In this document: positions 34,570-43,663 of the stretch, piece by piece
Layout of the letters: each line of letters opens with the position of its first letter
Position numbering within the stretch: the first letter of the stretch is position 1
Notes under the pieces: generated by a model
What the model was told of the DNA's origin: nothing
What the model saw: the letters and a program-made list of their open reading frames with translations, nothing else
Databases searched by the model: none
Assembly (NCBI GenBank): GCA_045591925.1
Contig: JAZNTW010000079.1
Span: 1 to 64,000 of the forward strand
Source: Firm-04 sp045591925
GTDB lineage: Bacteria; Bacillota; Clostridia; Oscillospirales; Ruminococcaceae
DNA: 64,000 nt
Direction of reading: 5' to 3'
Made by a program: the position numbers and the translations under genes

Positions 34570-35472
34570 ATGTACCAAAAAAACATTTTAGCTGCGCTGG
34601 CAGCCCAATCCGGATGGCGGGAATGGCAATACTTTGAAAATGATCTGCTTCAATTTCTCCTGCTTGCGATTCCCATTGTTTTTATTTACGGCATCTGCAT
34701 CGGCAGCTTTCTGAATGTTGTCATCATTCGACTGCCGCGCGGCGAGTCACTCATCAAGCGATCGTCGCACTGTATGACCTGCGGTGCCAAAATCCGACTG
34801 ATAGACCTGATACCGGTATTCAGCTGGCTCTTTCTGAAAGGAAAATGCCACAGCTGCGGGGAAAAGATTTCGGCGCGTTACCCGATTGTCGAATCGCTGA
34901 ACGGTATCCTGTATGTGGTCGATCTCCTGATCTTTGGCGTGAATGTCAACTGCGTCATCATGATGCTGTTCACATCGCTGCTGATCTGCGTCGCGTTTAT
35001 CGACTGGGACACCATGGAAATGTATATCCCGATGCTGCTGATAATTGCGGCGCTTGCGATTCCGGCGCATTTCGCAACCTACATCCCATTAAAGGAGCGC
35101 ATCATTGGAATATTCACAATCAGCGTACCATTCTTTCTGATTGGTGAAATCAGCGGTGCTTACATCAAGAAGAAAACCGGTGAAAAGGTTCGCGGCATTG
35201 AGCTTGGTGATACGATTCTGATGGCTTGTGCCGGCGCATTGCTCGGCTGGAAAGCCATGATCCCCTCCGCATTCATCGGTATTATTCTTGCTGCAATCTG
35301 TGGGTTAATCATTAAAAAGGTAACCGGAAGCTCCAAATTTGCATTCGGGCCATATCTCTGTGCAGGACTTTGGATTGGAGCAATGTTCGGTGAAGAAATC
35401 ACAATGTGGTATCTCAGAAGCCTCCCGCAGGAGGAAGTCGTTCAATATTACAGTGCAATTCTGATGCGATAA
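34570..35472 (+). CDS. pilD: Prepilin leader peptidase / N-methyltransferase (PilD)
   Basis: The 300-residue integral membrane enzyme cuts prepilin leaders after Gly and methylates the new N-terminus. It has the N-terminal SFLNVVIIRLPRGESL block, two zinc Cys pairs (CMTCGAK and CHSCGEK) of the methyltransferase loop, the first catalytic Asp in AFIDWDTMEMYIP and the second in the GxxLGDxxLM-type segment, here GIELGDTILMACAGALLGW. It is the only gene of the pilus locus on the + strand, with its own promoter and terminator. Confidence 0.94.
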   Translation: MYQKNILAALAAQSGWREWQYFENDLLQFLLLAIPIVFIYGICIGSFLNVVIIRLPRGESLIKRSSHCMTCGAKIRLIDLIPVFSWLFLKGKCHSCGEKISARYPIVESLNGILYVVDLLIFGVNVNCVIMMLFTSLLICVAFIDWDTMEMYIPMLLIIAALAIPAHFATYIPLKERIIGIFTISVPFFLIGEISGAYIKKKTGEKVRGIELGDTILMACAGALLGWKAMIPSAFIGIILAAICGLIIKKVTGSSKFAFGPYLCAGLWIGAMFGEEITMWYLRSLPQEEVVQYYSAILMR

Positions 35473-35487
35473 AAATTCACAACATAG

Positions 35488-35519
35488 GGCAGCCGGCGGC
35501 AACACCGGCTGCCTTTCTT
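35488..35519. terminator. Terminator after pilD
   Basis: GGCAGCCGG (35488-35496) pairs with CCGGCTGCC (35505-35513), then TTTCTTG. The facing gene ends at 35524. Confidence 0.85.
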
Positions 35520-35523
35520 GTTA

Positions 35524-36660
35524 TCAGGTGGTGGTGGTTTGGAAGATTTCCTGCGAATTCAGCGGAGCCGGATTATTCGGATCAAAATGATCGTTGACCT
35601 CCTCCGGAAGCGTAAAGATGAAATAGAATCCATCAAACGCACCCGCAGTACCAGTACCGGTGTTATTCACGATATTCTCATATCTCGGAACCGGCTTTGC
35701 CGTATAGGTATGCAGAGCATCCTCAGTACCCGTGTCGAGCAATGTCACGTAATCGAGAGACGAGGTTCTGTAACCGTCAGACGCATTCAGAACATTCTTC
35801 ATGGAGAACGAAGCAACATTCGCGGTAGTCGGAGCTTCTCTGACCAGACCGTTCGGCGTTCTGCGAATCTCACGCGCAGAAATTGAAATGTTAAAGTCAC
35901 TCGGATTGAAGAATGCAGGTGTCCAGCTGATCGGATTGCCGCTGGGGTCTGTTACGACACTACCGCTAGCATCGGTCTGTGTGAACGACAGAGCAGTCGG
36001 CGTGGTTGCACCGGACTCCAGATTTGTCAGCACATCCGTATTCGCATCAATAATCGCCTGAGAAACAGCGTCCAAGGAAAATCTGTAATCGAAATTTCCA
36101 TAGAGCTTCTGGTTTACAGACCAGAGGTTCGGTGTTTCCATATTGCCAATAATGGTATTTTCGTCGTCGCCGTTGTAGTTGTTAAACGGGAATTGCAGAT
36201 GGACAATTTTGCCCTGATTGAGCTGAGCGCTGGTATATTGGCTAAGCTGTGACATACCCTGAAGCGCAGTATCATCTGCTAAAATTCTGTTATCAAAAAT
36301 CAATACGTTGATGACGCCAGTGGCATCAATAAACTTGCGATCCTTAAAGAACTCAAGATAGAAATCCTTTACCTTTTCGTTCAAGTCATTGCTTACGGTA
36401 ATTGCTTTGAAATCGGAACCATCAACATAGGTGAACGGCTCAAAGCCATTGTATGCTCGCACACGATCCGCATACTTTAAGTTGCCCTCGATGCAGCGAC
36501 GCATATTATCAATACATGCGGTTGTATTTTCATAGTTGGAACTACGCACAAAGAATTTGGAAACCGGCGCAAGCAACTGAACCGCACTATACATGATAAT
36601 AGAGAATATCGCCATAACAATGATAAGCTCAAGCAACGTAAAGCCTTTTAGCTTTTTCAT
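35524..36660 (-). CDS. Prepilin-like minor pilin (GFTLLE type), 378 residues
   Basis: The protein opens MKKLKGFTLLELIIVMAIFSIIMY, a standard prepilin cleavage site followed by the assembly helix, then SAVQLLAPVSKFFVRSSNYENTTACIDNMRRCIE as in PulJ/PilW-type minor pilins. The C-terminal globular domain is large (about 340 residues) and unassigned. ATG 36660 is preferred over 36681 because GGAGTG is well placed and the shorter leader fits. It ends the pilC-to-pilin transcript, facing pilD. Confidence 0.85.
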   Translation of the reverse strand: MKKLKGFTLLELIIVMAIFSIIMYSAVQLLAPVSKFFVRSSNYENTTACIDNMRRCIEGNLKYADRVRAYNGFEPFTYVDGSDFKAITVSNDLNEKVKDFYLEFFKDRKFIDATGVINVLIFDNRILADDTALQGMSQLSQYTSAQLNQGKIVHLQFPFNNYNGDDENTIIGNMETPNLWSVNQKLYGNFDYRFSLDAVSQAIIDANTDVLTNLESGATTPTALSFTQTDASGSVVTDPSGNPISWTPAFFNPSDFNISISAREIRRTPNGLVREAPTTANVASFSMKNVLNASDGYRTSSLDYVTLLDTGTEDALHTYTAKPVPRYENIVNNTGTGTAGAFDGFYFIFTLPEEVNDHFDPNNPAPLNSQEIFQTTTT

Positions 36661-36743
36661 GATAGAAGACACTCCTTTCATTTTTATCTTAGGATTCCGC
36701 TGTACGCAGTGCAGAAAGCAATACGCACAGCGGAAATTTTGGT

Positions 36744-37808
36744 TCAGTTACTGGACGTCGCTTGGCCTACAACCAGATAACCGTCCTCATCAGGAGACTT
36801 ATTCGGATTCCAGATGTACTCTACGGAATTGAAAAAGGAAAGCTCGCCTGTATTGGGGTTCGGTGCAGACATAACAAAATCAAGATCCAAGACAACGGAA
36901 GCAGGGAAACCATTCTTATCCGCTTTATCCCGATTTCCTTTAAACTGTACTGTCAGGGCATCAAGGATTTTATTACTCGGATCATACCAGTTATACTTGT
37001 TACCAATCTGGTCTTCAATACTCCGGAAAATCAGGACTTTGATTTTACCCTTGAGGCTACCGTTCGGATTGACCAGCGCATTACCGTCTGCGTCTGCTGC
37101 CGGAATTGCAAGATGCAGCAGTTCGCCGCCGTTGCTAAGTATGTTAAAGTTGGTATTTACAACCAACTTGCAATCGTCATCGATCTGAGGATACGTGCTC
37201 GATTGCAGAACCTGTCTTGGATAAGTCGTATCTTCATCATCGGTGCCGTATTCGAAGCAGCCACCGAAATGCGGACAACCGCTTGCGTCAACAATAATCT
37301 TCGTAATCGGATTGTCATTGAGGTTTGAGGTTACAGCTGGATCGGATGCAAGATTCAGTTTCAAATTGAAAACATCGTTTACAGCAGGTGTTGCGCGATA
37401 GGTCTTACCAAATACCAAGAAGCGATAGTTGGTATTCGCGCTGATCAGCATTTTGGTCGGGTCTTTGTCAACATTTGTATACTGCATATTGTCTGCATTG
37501 GTTGTATACATGGAACCGTTTGCACTGATTGTAAAGTTATTCGAGCTTGGGGAACCATTGATCGTACCATCGGTGAGCGTGATAGTGCGCACTTCGGATG
37601 CGAACGAACTCGAACCGTCAGAGGTCAGGAGGTTATCAGCAAATTTTGCTTCATACGTCAGTCTGCGACTGAGCTGATTCGTCGCCTTCATCGTAGCATT
37701 CACAAGCGTCATAATTTCGGCTAACAGCAAGCCGATAATCGCATATACCGCAAGTGACACAACAACTTCCATCAGCGTCATGCCTTTTAACTTACGCTTT
37801 GTATTCAT
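36744..37808 (-). CDS. Prepilin-like minor pilin, 354 residues
   Basis: The N-terminus KLKGMTLMEVVVSLAVYAIIGLLLAE is a variant prepilin signal (Gly at -1, Met at +1, Glu at +5) with the usual hydrophobic helix. The remainder is a beta-rich unknown domain with CPHFGGCFEYG cysteines. It lies 17 bp after the large PilX-like gene and before another minor pilin, and probably belongs to the tip-priming set. Confidence 0.85.
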   Translation of the reverse strand: MNTKRKLKGMTLMEVVVSLAVYAIIGLLLAEIMTLVNATMKATNQLSRRLTYEAKFADNLLTSDGSSSFASEVRTITLTDGTINGSPSSNNFTISANGSMYTTNADNMQYTNVDKDPTKMLISANTNYRFLVFGKTYRATPAVNDVFNLKLNLASDPAVTSNLNDNPITKIIVDASGCPHFGGCFEYGTDDEDTTYPRQVLQSSTYPQIDDDCKLVVNTNFNILSNGGELLHLAIPAADADGNALVNPNGSLKGKIKVLIFRSIEDQIGNKYNWYDPSNKILDALTVQFKGNRDKADKNGFPASVVLDLDFVMSAPNPNTGELSFFNSVEYIWNPNKSPDEDGYLVVGQATSSN

Positions 37809-37825
37809 TGCGATTCCTCCTTTCC

Positions 37826-40800
37826 TTAACGCATTCCCTGGTGGTCGTTTGCGAAGAGATCCTTATTGTTGCTTACAGTTGCAGAACTGGAAGAGCTGCT
37901 GTTGTTCGAACTATACCCAACATCCGGCTTATCTTCGCTTATGCTACCAGGTCTGTTCAGGTCGCCGAGATATGTGCAAATCGGCAGGTTCGCGTAACCG
38001 GTCCAGTCACGAATCATGATTGTACCCATAGACATCATGCCGCTTGCATTGATTGCATAGCTGTTATCGGTATACGGGTTATACGGATTGGATTCGGTAA
38101 ATTCGCGATAGAAGAGCTGACCCTGCTGAACATTCTGTACGCTGATAGGTGTTCCGAAGTCGGAATCCGGCATGATAAGCTCAGCATTGGAGATGAAGCC
38201 ATTCTGGAACTTGCCATTATAGTCAACGCCGGCCTCGCCGTAAATGACTACATTCGGTACAAGCTCGAACTTAAATGCGTCCTTATTGCCGCTTGCGTAC
38301 ATATTGTCCCAAGTTCCATTGATCACCATCTGGTTATTGGCATCCAGAGTACCCGGATAAATCGGGTTGCTGATGATGTCATAGACACCGGTCTTGAACT
38401 GTGCATAAGCACCGGTTGTTGTAAGCATGAAGTCCTTTGTAGCGAAGATGGACTGATCGAAGAAGATCACAACGTCGCTTCTTCCGGCAAAGATCGGCTT
38501 CTGATTATCATGCGACAACTGTGCATAGGTCGTATATTTCTCATAGTTCGCACCGCCGGGGCCAACTTCATAATTACAGTTGTTATTGACAACAATTTCG
38601 AGCGGCTCATTCATAAACCGACCCTTGAGCACGATATAAAGCGGCTGCAGTGCATTACTTCTCTGTGTCGGATCAATAAACAATGTGTAGCGCTGATTAT
38701 TATTTGTAAGATCAATCTCACAGTTTTCGGTAACAACCGGAACTGTACCCAGATCGACAGTTTCAGCCTGACCGTTTGCAAGATGAGATGTGAACTTAAC
38801 AGCCTTCTTCGGCAGGTTTGCAATGTTGTAGGATTCTGTTACATTGCCCTGCGATACGAATGCGTCGTAGGAATTGATATACTCGTTACTTTCAAGCGGA
38901 GAACCGCTGCTGGTTTCGAGCATCGAAATAAAGCAGTTTGCGCTCTGAGTCATGATCGTGCTCGGTTCAAGAGATGTTACGGATGCACCCTTCGGAACGG
39001 TGTACGGAACATACAGATTGCCCGAAGCGGCGGCTTTAATTGTGATCGCCCATTCATGACCGCAAGCCATACTCTCCTGAACGAGCGCGTCATTCATGAG
39101 ATTTGCGTTTGCAGTATTTGCATCCGCAGCAGCGAGATCAAAGCGGAAATAATGCGTAAAGATTTCATCCTGTCTGCTGCAGAACGGGAACATACTGAAA
39201 TCATAACCGGATTTATTCTCATAAATGTAGTAGGTGTTGCCATCCTGAGCGCCAAGGTTTGCTGCCTTCAGATTTTTAATCAGCTCTTCGTAGGTTGCGC
39301 CAGTTGCGCCTCTGCCGCCAAGGCTCTCAAACTTCGCTTCTGTGGAAGTGTTCTGATAATAAATGTTTGTATTAGGTTCTGTTGCTTGCGGATCAGGGAA
39401 TGCAGTTAAATACGCATCCAAACCGATAGTAGCATCACAGATTTCAGCCAGAGAACCGGTTGTGACACCGTTGACATTTCCGGTAATGCTGGTTCTGGCA
39501 GGATCTGCATAAATACCGCCCAATACTTCCAATGGCTTATCTCCGCAGTTAATCACGAGATCACCTGCGCACAGAATCGCGCCCCTAATATCAAGTCTTC
39601 CACTAAGAGCGTTGATAATCAGCGTACCATTCGGATTTGCCATAATCACATCACCGTTAATGTACGTCACATTACCGGAAATCGTCAGAGAATTGTTGGT
39701 GCTGATAATATCACCGCCAACATATCCGCGATTCGAGTAATTTGTCTTCTGAATATTGCTGGCGATAAAGTAATGCAGATTGGTTGCACGAGCATGGTTA
39801 TATGTAGAATCCACTTCCGGATTATACATATAGATGTCGCCGGTCATGTTCTGCGGCGCATTGGTCATCTGATTCGTATAGATATTGACAGGGAAACCGT
39901 GCATACCGATTTCCTGACCGGTATCCTGATTGAAATGCAGATTGCCGTCAACATACAGATACGGGATATATCTGTATTCAGTCGGCTCTACATTGAGGTC
40001 AGCGAACATCTCGAACATATTCTGTGCATAGAAATCGCCCCAGAACTGAACGCCCTCGCCGGCGGTCTGTGCAACATAAGTCTTTTTACAGTTACAGTCG
40101 AAGTTACCGATAAAGATACTGTTACCGACAGTCGGGGAATCGTTCGTAAATGCGACAGTTCCCTGATTTGCATAATTACCTCTGCCTGCCGGGAGAGAAC
40201 GTGTGCCGTATGTCTGCGGACCCAAGCAAAGCAAGTTGTTGCTGACAGAACCGTTGGTGGTTGCACCAAGGAACATCGCCTTTGCTTTGTTTGCGGAAGC
40301 GTCGCCGGGGTGCGTTGTATGGGAACCGCCCTGTTTGACATTCAGGCCGCCAAACTCAGTCCAGTCAGCCATGTTGAACTCACCTGTTCCAACTTCAACC
40401 TCCGGATTCGCATAAATATAGTTTGCCATCGTATATTCAGAAGCATTTCTGCCCTGACCTACAGATGCAGTCACAGTAATTTTCCAACCGCCCTGTTCAT
40501 GAATCGCAGCAGAATCCCGATCCCAAATGTAATTGTGAGCAATTTTTTCAACCTTAGCAATTACTTCGGAACCATCGGTCAGCGGAATACGTAGATGAGT
40601 ATCATCGCTTTTCAGCTGACTAACATCGACGTTAATGAAAGCTTCCTCACCGACGTCAATCTCATTTATCCACGCGCTGAAATCCGCGTTACTATAGGCA
40701 GAATTCGATATTGCGTCCAAAACGCCCTGTGCGGTATACTGTGCCTGATTCTGATAAAAGGTATAATACGTACGGCGGTTTGCGGATGTCGTTAGAACCA

Positions 40801-40897
40801 GCGTAGACATCAGGAACACAACCATAACCATCATAACAGAAACAACAGTAAACAGTACGGAACCTTCTGCCTTTCCTTTCCTCCTGATCTTATTCAT
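37826..40897 (-). CDS. Very large PilX-like pilus-associated protein, 1023 residues
   Basis: After a basic start (KIRRKGKAEGS) there is one long membrane helix (VLFTVVSVMMVMVVFLMSTLVLTTSA) and then ANRRTYYTFYQNQAQYTAQGVLDAI, the pattern of PilX-type minor pilins, which lack the strict cleavage motif. The exported part of about 970 residues is unassigned; it includes a central stretch of short Gly/Ile/Asp strands (SGNVTYINGDVIM, GRLDIRGAILCAGDLVI, LEVLGGIY) suggesting a beta-solenoid. Ordinary PilX proteins are under 200 residues, so this one is probably a tip adhesin. It lies between the PilO-like gene and the minor pilins. Confidence 0.75.
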   Translation of the reverse strand: MNKIRRKGKAEGSVLFTVVSVMMVMVVFLMSTLVLTTSANRRTYYTFYQNQAQYTAQGVLDAISNSAYSNADFSAWINEIDVGEEAFINVDVSQLKSDDTHLRIPLTDGSEVIAKVEKIAHNYIWDRDSAAIHEQGGWKITVTASVGQGRNASEYTMANYIYANPEVEVGTGEFNMADWTEFGGLNVKQGGSHTTHPGDASANKAKAMFLGATTNGSVSNNLLCLGPQTYGTRSLPAGRGNYANQGTVAFTNDSPTVGNSIFIGNFDCNCKKTYVAQTAGEGVQFWGDFYAQNMFEMFADLNVEPTEYRYIPYLYVDGNLHFNQDTGQEIGMHGFPVNIYTNQMTNAPQNMTGDIYMYNPEVDSTYNHARATNLHYFIASNIQKTNYSNRGYVGGDIISTNNSLTISGNVTYINGDVIMANPNGTLIINALSGRLDIRGAILCAGDLVINCGDKPLEVLGGIYADPARTSITGNVNGVTTGSLAEICDATIGLDAYLTAFPDPQATEPNTNIYYQNTSTEAKFESLGGRGATGATYEELIKNLKAANLGAQDGNTYYIYENKSGYDFSMFPFCSRQDEIFTHYFRFDLAAADANTANANLMNDALVQESMACGHEWAITIKAAASGNLYVPYTVPKGASVTSLEPSTIMTQSANCFISMLETSSGSPLESNEYINSYDAFVSQGNVTESYNIANLPKKAVKFTSHLANGQAETVDLGTVPVVTENCEIDLTNNNQRYTLFIDPTQRSNALQPLYIVLKGRFMNEPLEIVVNNNCNYEVGPGGANYEKYTTYAQLSHDNQKPIFAGRSDVVIFFDQSIFATKDFMLTTTGAYAQFKTGVYDIISNPIYPGTLDANNQMVINGTWDNMYASGNKDAFKFELVPNVVIYGEAGVDYNGKFQNGFISNAELIMPDSDFGTPISVQNVQQGQLFYREFTESNPYNPYTDNSYAINASGMMSMGTIMIRDWTGYANLPICTYLGDLNRPGSISEDKPDVGYSSNNSSSSSSATVSNNKDLFANDHQGMR

Positions 40898-40969
40898 AAG
40901 AAACCACCTTTCTCAATCACGGATAGCCTTCTTAAAGTTCACTCTAAGAAGGCATATCCTTACATTTTG

Positions 40970-41911
40970 TCACTCAGCAGCTGCTGCAGCGGGAGCCGTA
41001 ACAGATTTCCACTCTTCGCCTTCCCAGATTGTTTCGTCATAGGGAGGACCAACTTCCGGCTCTGTCGGTTCCTGAACGTAGAAGACACGGTACTGAATAG
41101 AAACAGTTGTCCAGCCCGGCTTAACGTCATCCGGTATGTTATCTTCGTCATCTTCGTTATTGTTTGCAGGCTGCTCAATCGGATTGCCCTCTTCGTCAAC
41201 CTCAGGCTGCTCGGGCTGTGCCGGCTGCTCTGCATCTTCCTCTTCTTTGAGGTACGCCTCGTTGAACTCAGCCTCTTTGAGTGTAATGGAGTCGATCAGC
41301 ATGGTGTCCTTGTTATCCTTCGCATACTGATTGACTGCATCGATCAGTGCCATTGCGTTTTCACGGTTGATATCGAGCGTAATTTTTGCGGTGCTGGAGC
41401 CAACAGTCTGGGCTGCACGTGCCTTGAAGAGATTGGACTCCTTCATTTTTTCCTCAGCAGCCTTAGCAAGAGAACCGTCCAAGTCAGCATATTCGTAAAG
41501 CGGATAAGTAATGATGCTCGGAGTGTGGAAGTAATAGCTCATGGAGCTTGTAGCCTTTTCACCGAGTTCAGCGGTTTCAATGACTCTGACCTCATCCTCA
41601 TTGAACTTTTCGATGTTGATGAACTTGTCGCGGATGAATTTGCCCAGTTCAACAGAGTTCATTTCATCGGTAAAGTTGACAGCGAGCTTTTTGCCCTCTT
41701 CGTACTTGGTGCGAATGATTTCCTGTCTCTTAGGAATCAGCTTGAACTCATTCAGCTTAACATTCCATTCGGACTGCAGATTGTCTCTTATGGTCTTATT
41801 GGTATTCAGAGCCTCAACCTTCGGTCTGATAAATACAAAAATTCCGATTGCTAAAATCAGCACAATAACTACAATTAACAGTATGATTCTGTCGCGATAT
41901 CCGAATTTCAT
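40970..41911 (-). CDS. pilO: PilO-like type IV pilus alignment protein
   Basis: A 313-residue bitopic membrane protein: short cytoplasmic start, helix IILLIVVIVLILAIGIFVFI, a coiled-coil stretch (VEALNTNKTIRDNLQSEWNV...) and a periplasm-side ferredoxin-like domain, the plan of PilO. The C-terminal part has a Glu/Pro-rich insert (QPAQPEQPEVDEEGNP...). It overlaps the pilMN gene by one base. In other bacteria PilO with PilN aligns the assembly platform with the ATPases. Confidence 0.8.
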   Translation of the reverse strand: MKFGYRDRIILLIVVIVLILAIGIFVFIRPKVEALNTNKTIRDNLQSEWNVKLNEFKLIPKRQEIIRTKYEEGKKLAVNFTDEMNSVELGKFIRDKFINIEKFNEDEVRVIETAELGEKATSSMSYYFHTPSIITYPLYEYADLDGSLAKAAEEKMKESNLFKARAAQTVGSSTAKITLDINRENAMALIDAVNQYAKDNKDTMLIDSITLKEAEFNEAYLKEEEDAEQPAQPEQPEVDEEGNPIEQPANNNEDDEDNIPDDVKPGWTTVSIQYRVFYVQEPTEPEVGPPYDETIWEGEEWKSVTAPAAAAAE

Positions 41912-43572
41912 TATTTTGCCTCCTTTTGTTCGCCGAGTTTGGACACATCAATCTTTTCGCCCTGCATCTTAATGGTGAGCGGAAGCTTGATCAGAACCTT
42001 TTCGGTTTCCGGCTCTTTTTCACCGATCTGATTGCCTTCTTCATCCTCAACCGGTTCGGGATCAACCTGATCTTCCTCATCGATCGTTTCAGTATAGAAG
42101 CTATATCCGTTGTAGCTGACAGACTGCACAATATCCAGCGCACGGAGTGCTTCAACAACCTTTTCCGGAGCTGTCGGCATCGGGACATCCTTTTCGCGAT
42201 CCATCACGATTTCTGCGGAGAATGTACCGTTGGAATACTCCATCTGCGTGAAGTGATAGAGCTCCTCAGCTTCCTCCGGTGTCTCTGCGCCCAAAACCTC
42301 CTGAACGACCTTGCCGACTGTTGCGTCAAGTGTCTCATAGAATTCAGAAACCGGCTTCGGGGTACTGAGGAACGAATTATATGCGTCCTGAACGCCCTCA
42401 ACATAGCTGTTTACAGCAGTCTGACGCTGTGTCAGCATAATGATCTGGTTATCCAGATCTGTCTTAAGCTGGCAGTTCATCTTCTCATTCAGCGTATCAA
42501 TTTCTTTTTGGACAGTTTTATTCTGAATTGCGAAGAAGCCCCAGACGGCAGCGCAAGCAACAGCTGTACCGAGTGCGCAAATACCAAGCAATGCAAAATA
42601 GGAGGAATCCGAACGAATACGGTTATTATTTACGGTATCCGTTTCAAGGAGGTTGATGTGCTCAACATCCTTATTACGCTTAAACATTGCACCGATCGCA
42701 TTTGCATAGGAAGAAAACTCAAGGTTTTCATAGCCATGAATCTGCGACGGAACATTGATAATGCTGGTTCTGATGCCCATTTTCTCAAGCTCGTTGGTCA
42801 AACGAACATATTCACGAGTATCACCGTAGAATACAACATTTTCGATCAGCTCGCTGCCCGCCTTGGACTTCTGGAACTGGAGCATACGGAAGATGTTCTC
42901 GTTGACTGCCTCAAATACGTAGTCTTCAGAATCCTCGTAGTCCTCAGCAGAAATCGAAGCGAAACGGGAGAACGAGAGCTGACCCTTTTCATAGAGGTTC
43001 AGGGAGATAAAGTTGTTGTCGATCTGAACTGCCAGCAGCGGCATCTTCGACTTGATCTTGTTATCCGAAAGCAGAACCTTTGTGATACAGTTACAGCCGA
43101 TCATAACGCTCTTCAGGCTGAGCTGCAGCATATTGAACACGCGCTTGTAGCAATCAACGACTTCGTAAGGACAAGCAGTTGCGAGAACCTTATCAGCACC
43201 GTCGGTCTGATCAGAAGCGCCAACAACGATATAGGAAACCGAGTAGGAATCATCAATACCGAGTGTTGCAGCCATTTCTGCACGAACCATCTTCATGAAG
43301 TCCTGCTGCTTTTCAGCTTTCTGAATATGCAGCTCTTTAAAGATTGTCAGGTTGGAAGAAATACTGACAATCGCTTCCTTATCAAGCATCTTATTGGTAT
43401 GGAGTACCTGATTGATCAGTGTTGCAAGACGCGGAACGTCACGAACGTGACCGTTAACAATAATCTCTTCTTCAAGATTGAGCGTTGCCGCAGAGTGAAT
43501 ACGGATTCTGCCGTTGTTCTCAGAACCCCTAATAATTCTGATATTGCGGTCAGTAATGTCAAAGGAAAGCAT
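41911..43572 (-). CDS. PilM-PilN fusion protein of the type IV pilus machine
   Basis: A 553-residue protein that joins two usual genes. Residues 1-290 are actin-like PilM (MLSFDITDRNIRIIRG, IVSISSNLTIFKELHI, LLAVQIDNNFISLNLY, ENVVFYGDTREYVRL). A linker with the PilN-like INLLETDTVNNN motif follows at about 305. A membrane helix (SYFALLGICALGTAVACAAVWGFF, about 325-350), coiled coil and a PilN-type extracytoplasmic domain complete it. In most systems a PilN N-terminal peptide docks onto PilM; here the two are covalently linked. It lies between pilC and pilO. Confidence 0.85.
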   Translation of the reverse strand: MLSFDITDRNIRIIRGSENNGRIRIHSAATLNLEEEIIVNGHVRDVPRLATLINQVLHTNKMLDKEAIVSISSNLTIFKELHIQKAEKQQDFMKMVRAEMAATLGIDDSYSVSYIVVGASDQTDGADKVLATACPYEVVDCYKRVFNMLQLSLKSVMIGCNCITKVLLSDNKIKSKMPLLAVQIDNNFISLNLYEKGQLSFSRFASISAEDYEDSEDYVFEAVNENIFRMLQFQKSKAGSELIENVVFYGDTREYVRLTNELEKMGIRTSIINVPSQIHGYENLEFSSYANAIGAMFKRNKDVEHINLLETDTVNNNRIRSDSSYFALLGICALGTAVACAAVWGFFAIQNKTVQKEIDTLNEKMNCQLKTDLDNQIIMLTQRQTAVNSYVEGVQDAYNSFLSTPKPVSEFYETLDATVGKVVQEVLGAETPEEAEELYHFTQMEYSNGTFSAEIVMDREKDVPMPTAPEKVVEALRALDIVQSVSYNGYSFYTETIDEEDQVDPEPVEDEEGNQIGEKEPETEKVLIKLPLTIKMQGEKIDVSKLGEQKEAK

Positions 43573-43663
43573 TTACAAAATCCACCTCTCAAATTATTCT
43601 TTGATATATTCGGATTTGTGCGGCAGCGGCTGCCGCCGCACAAACAATTTACAGTCTGAATGA

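Noticed and set aside
37754..39409. 551-codon + strand frame opposite the PilX-like gene
   Set aside because: Shadow frame; composition (Cys, Ile, Arg) and absence of a ribosome site argue against it.
41926..43659. 577-codon + strand frame opposite pilMN
   Set aside because: Shadow of the fusion gene, same reasons.
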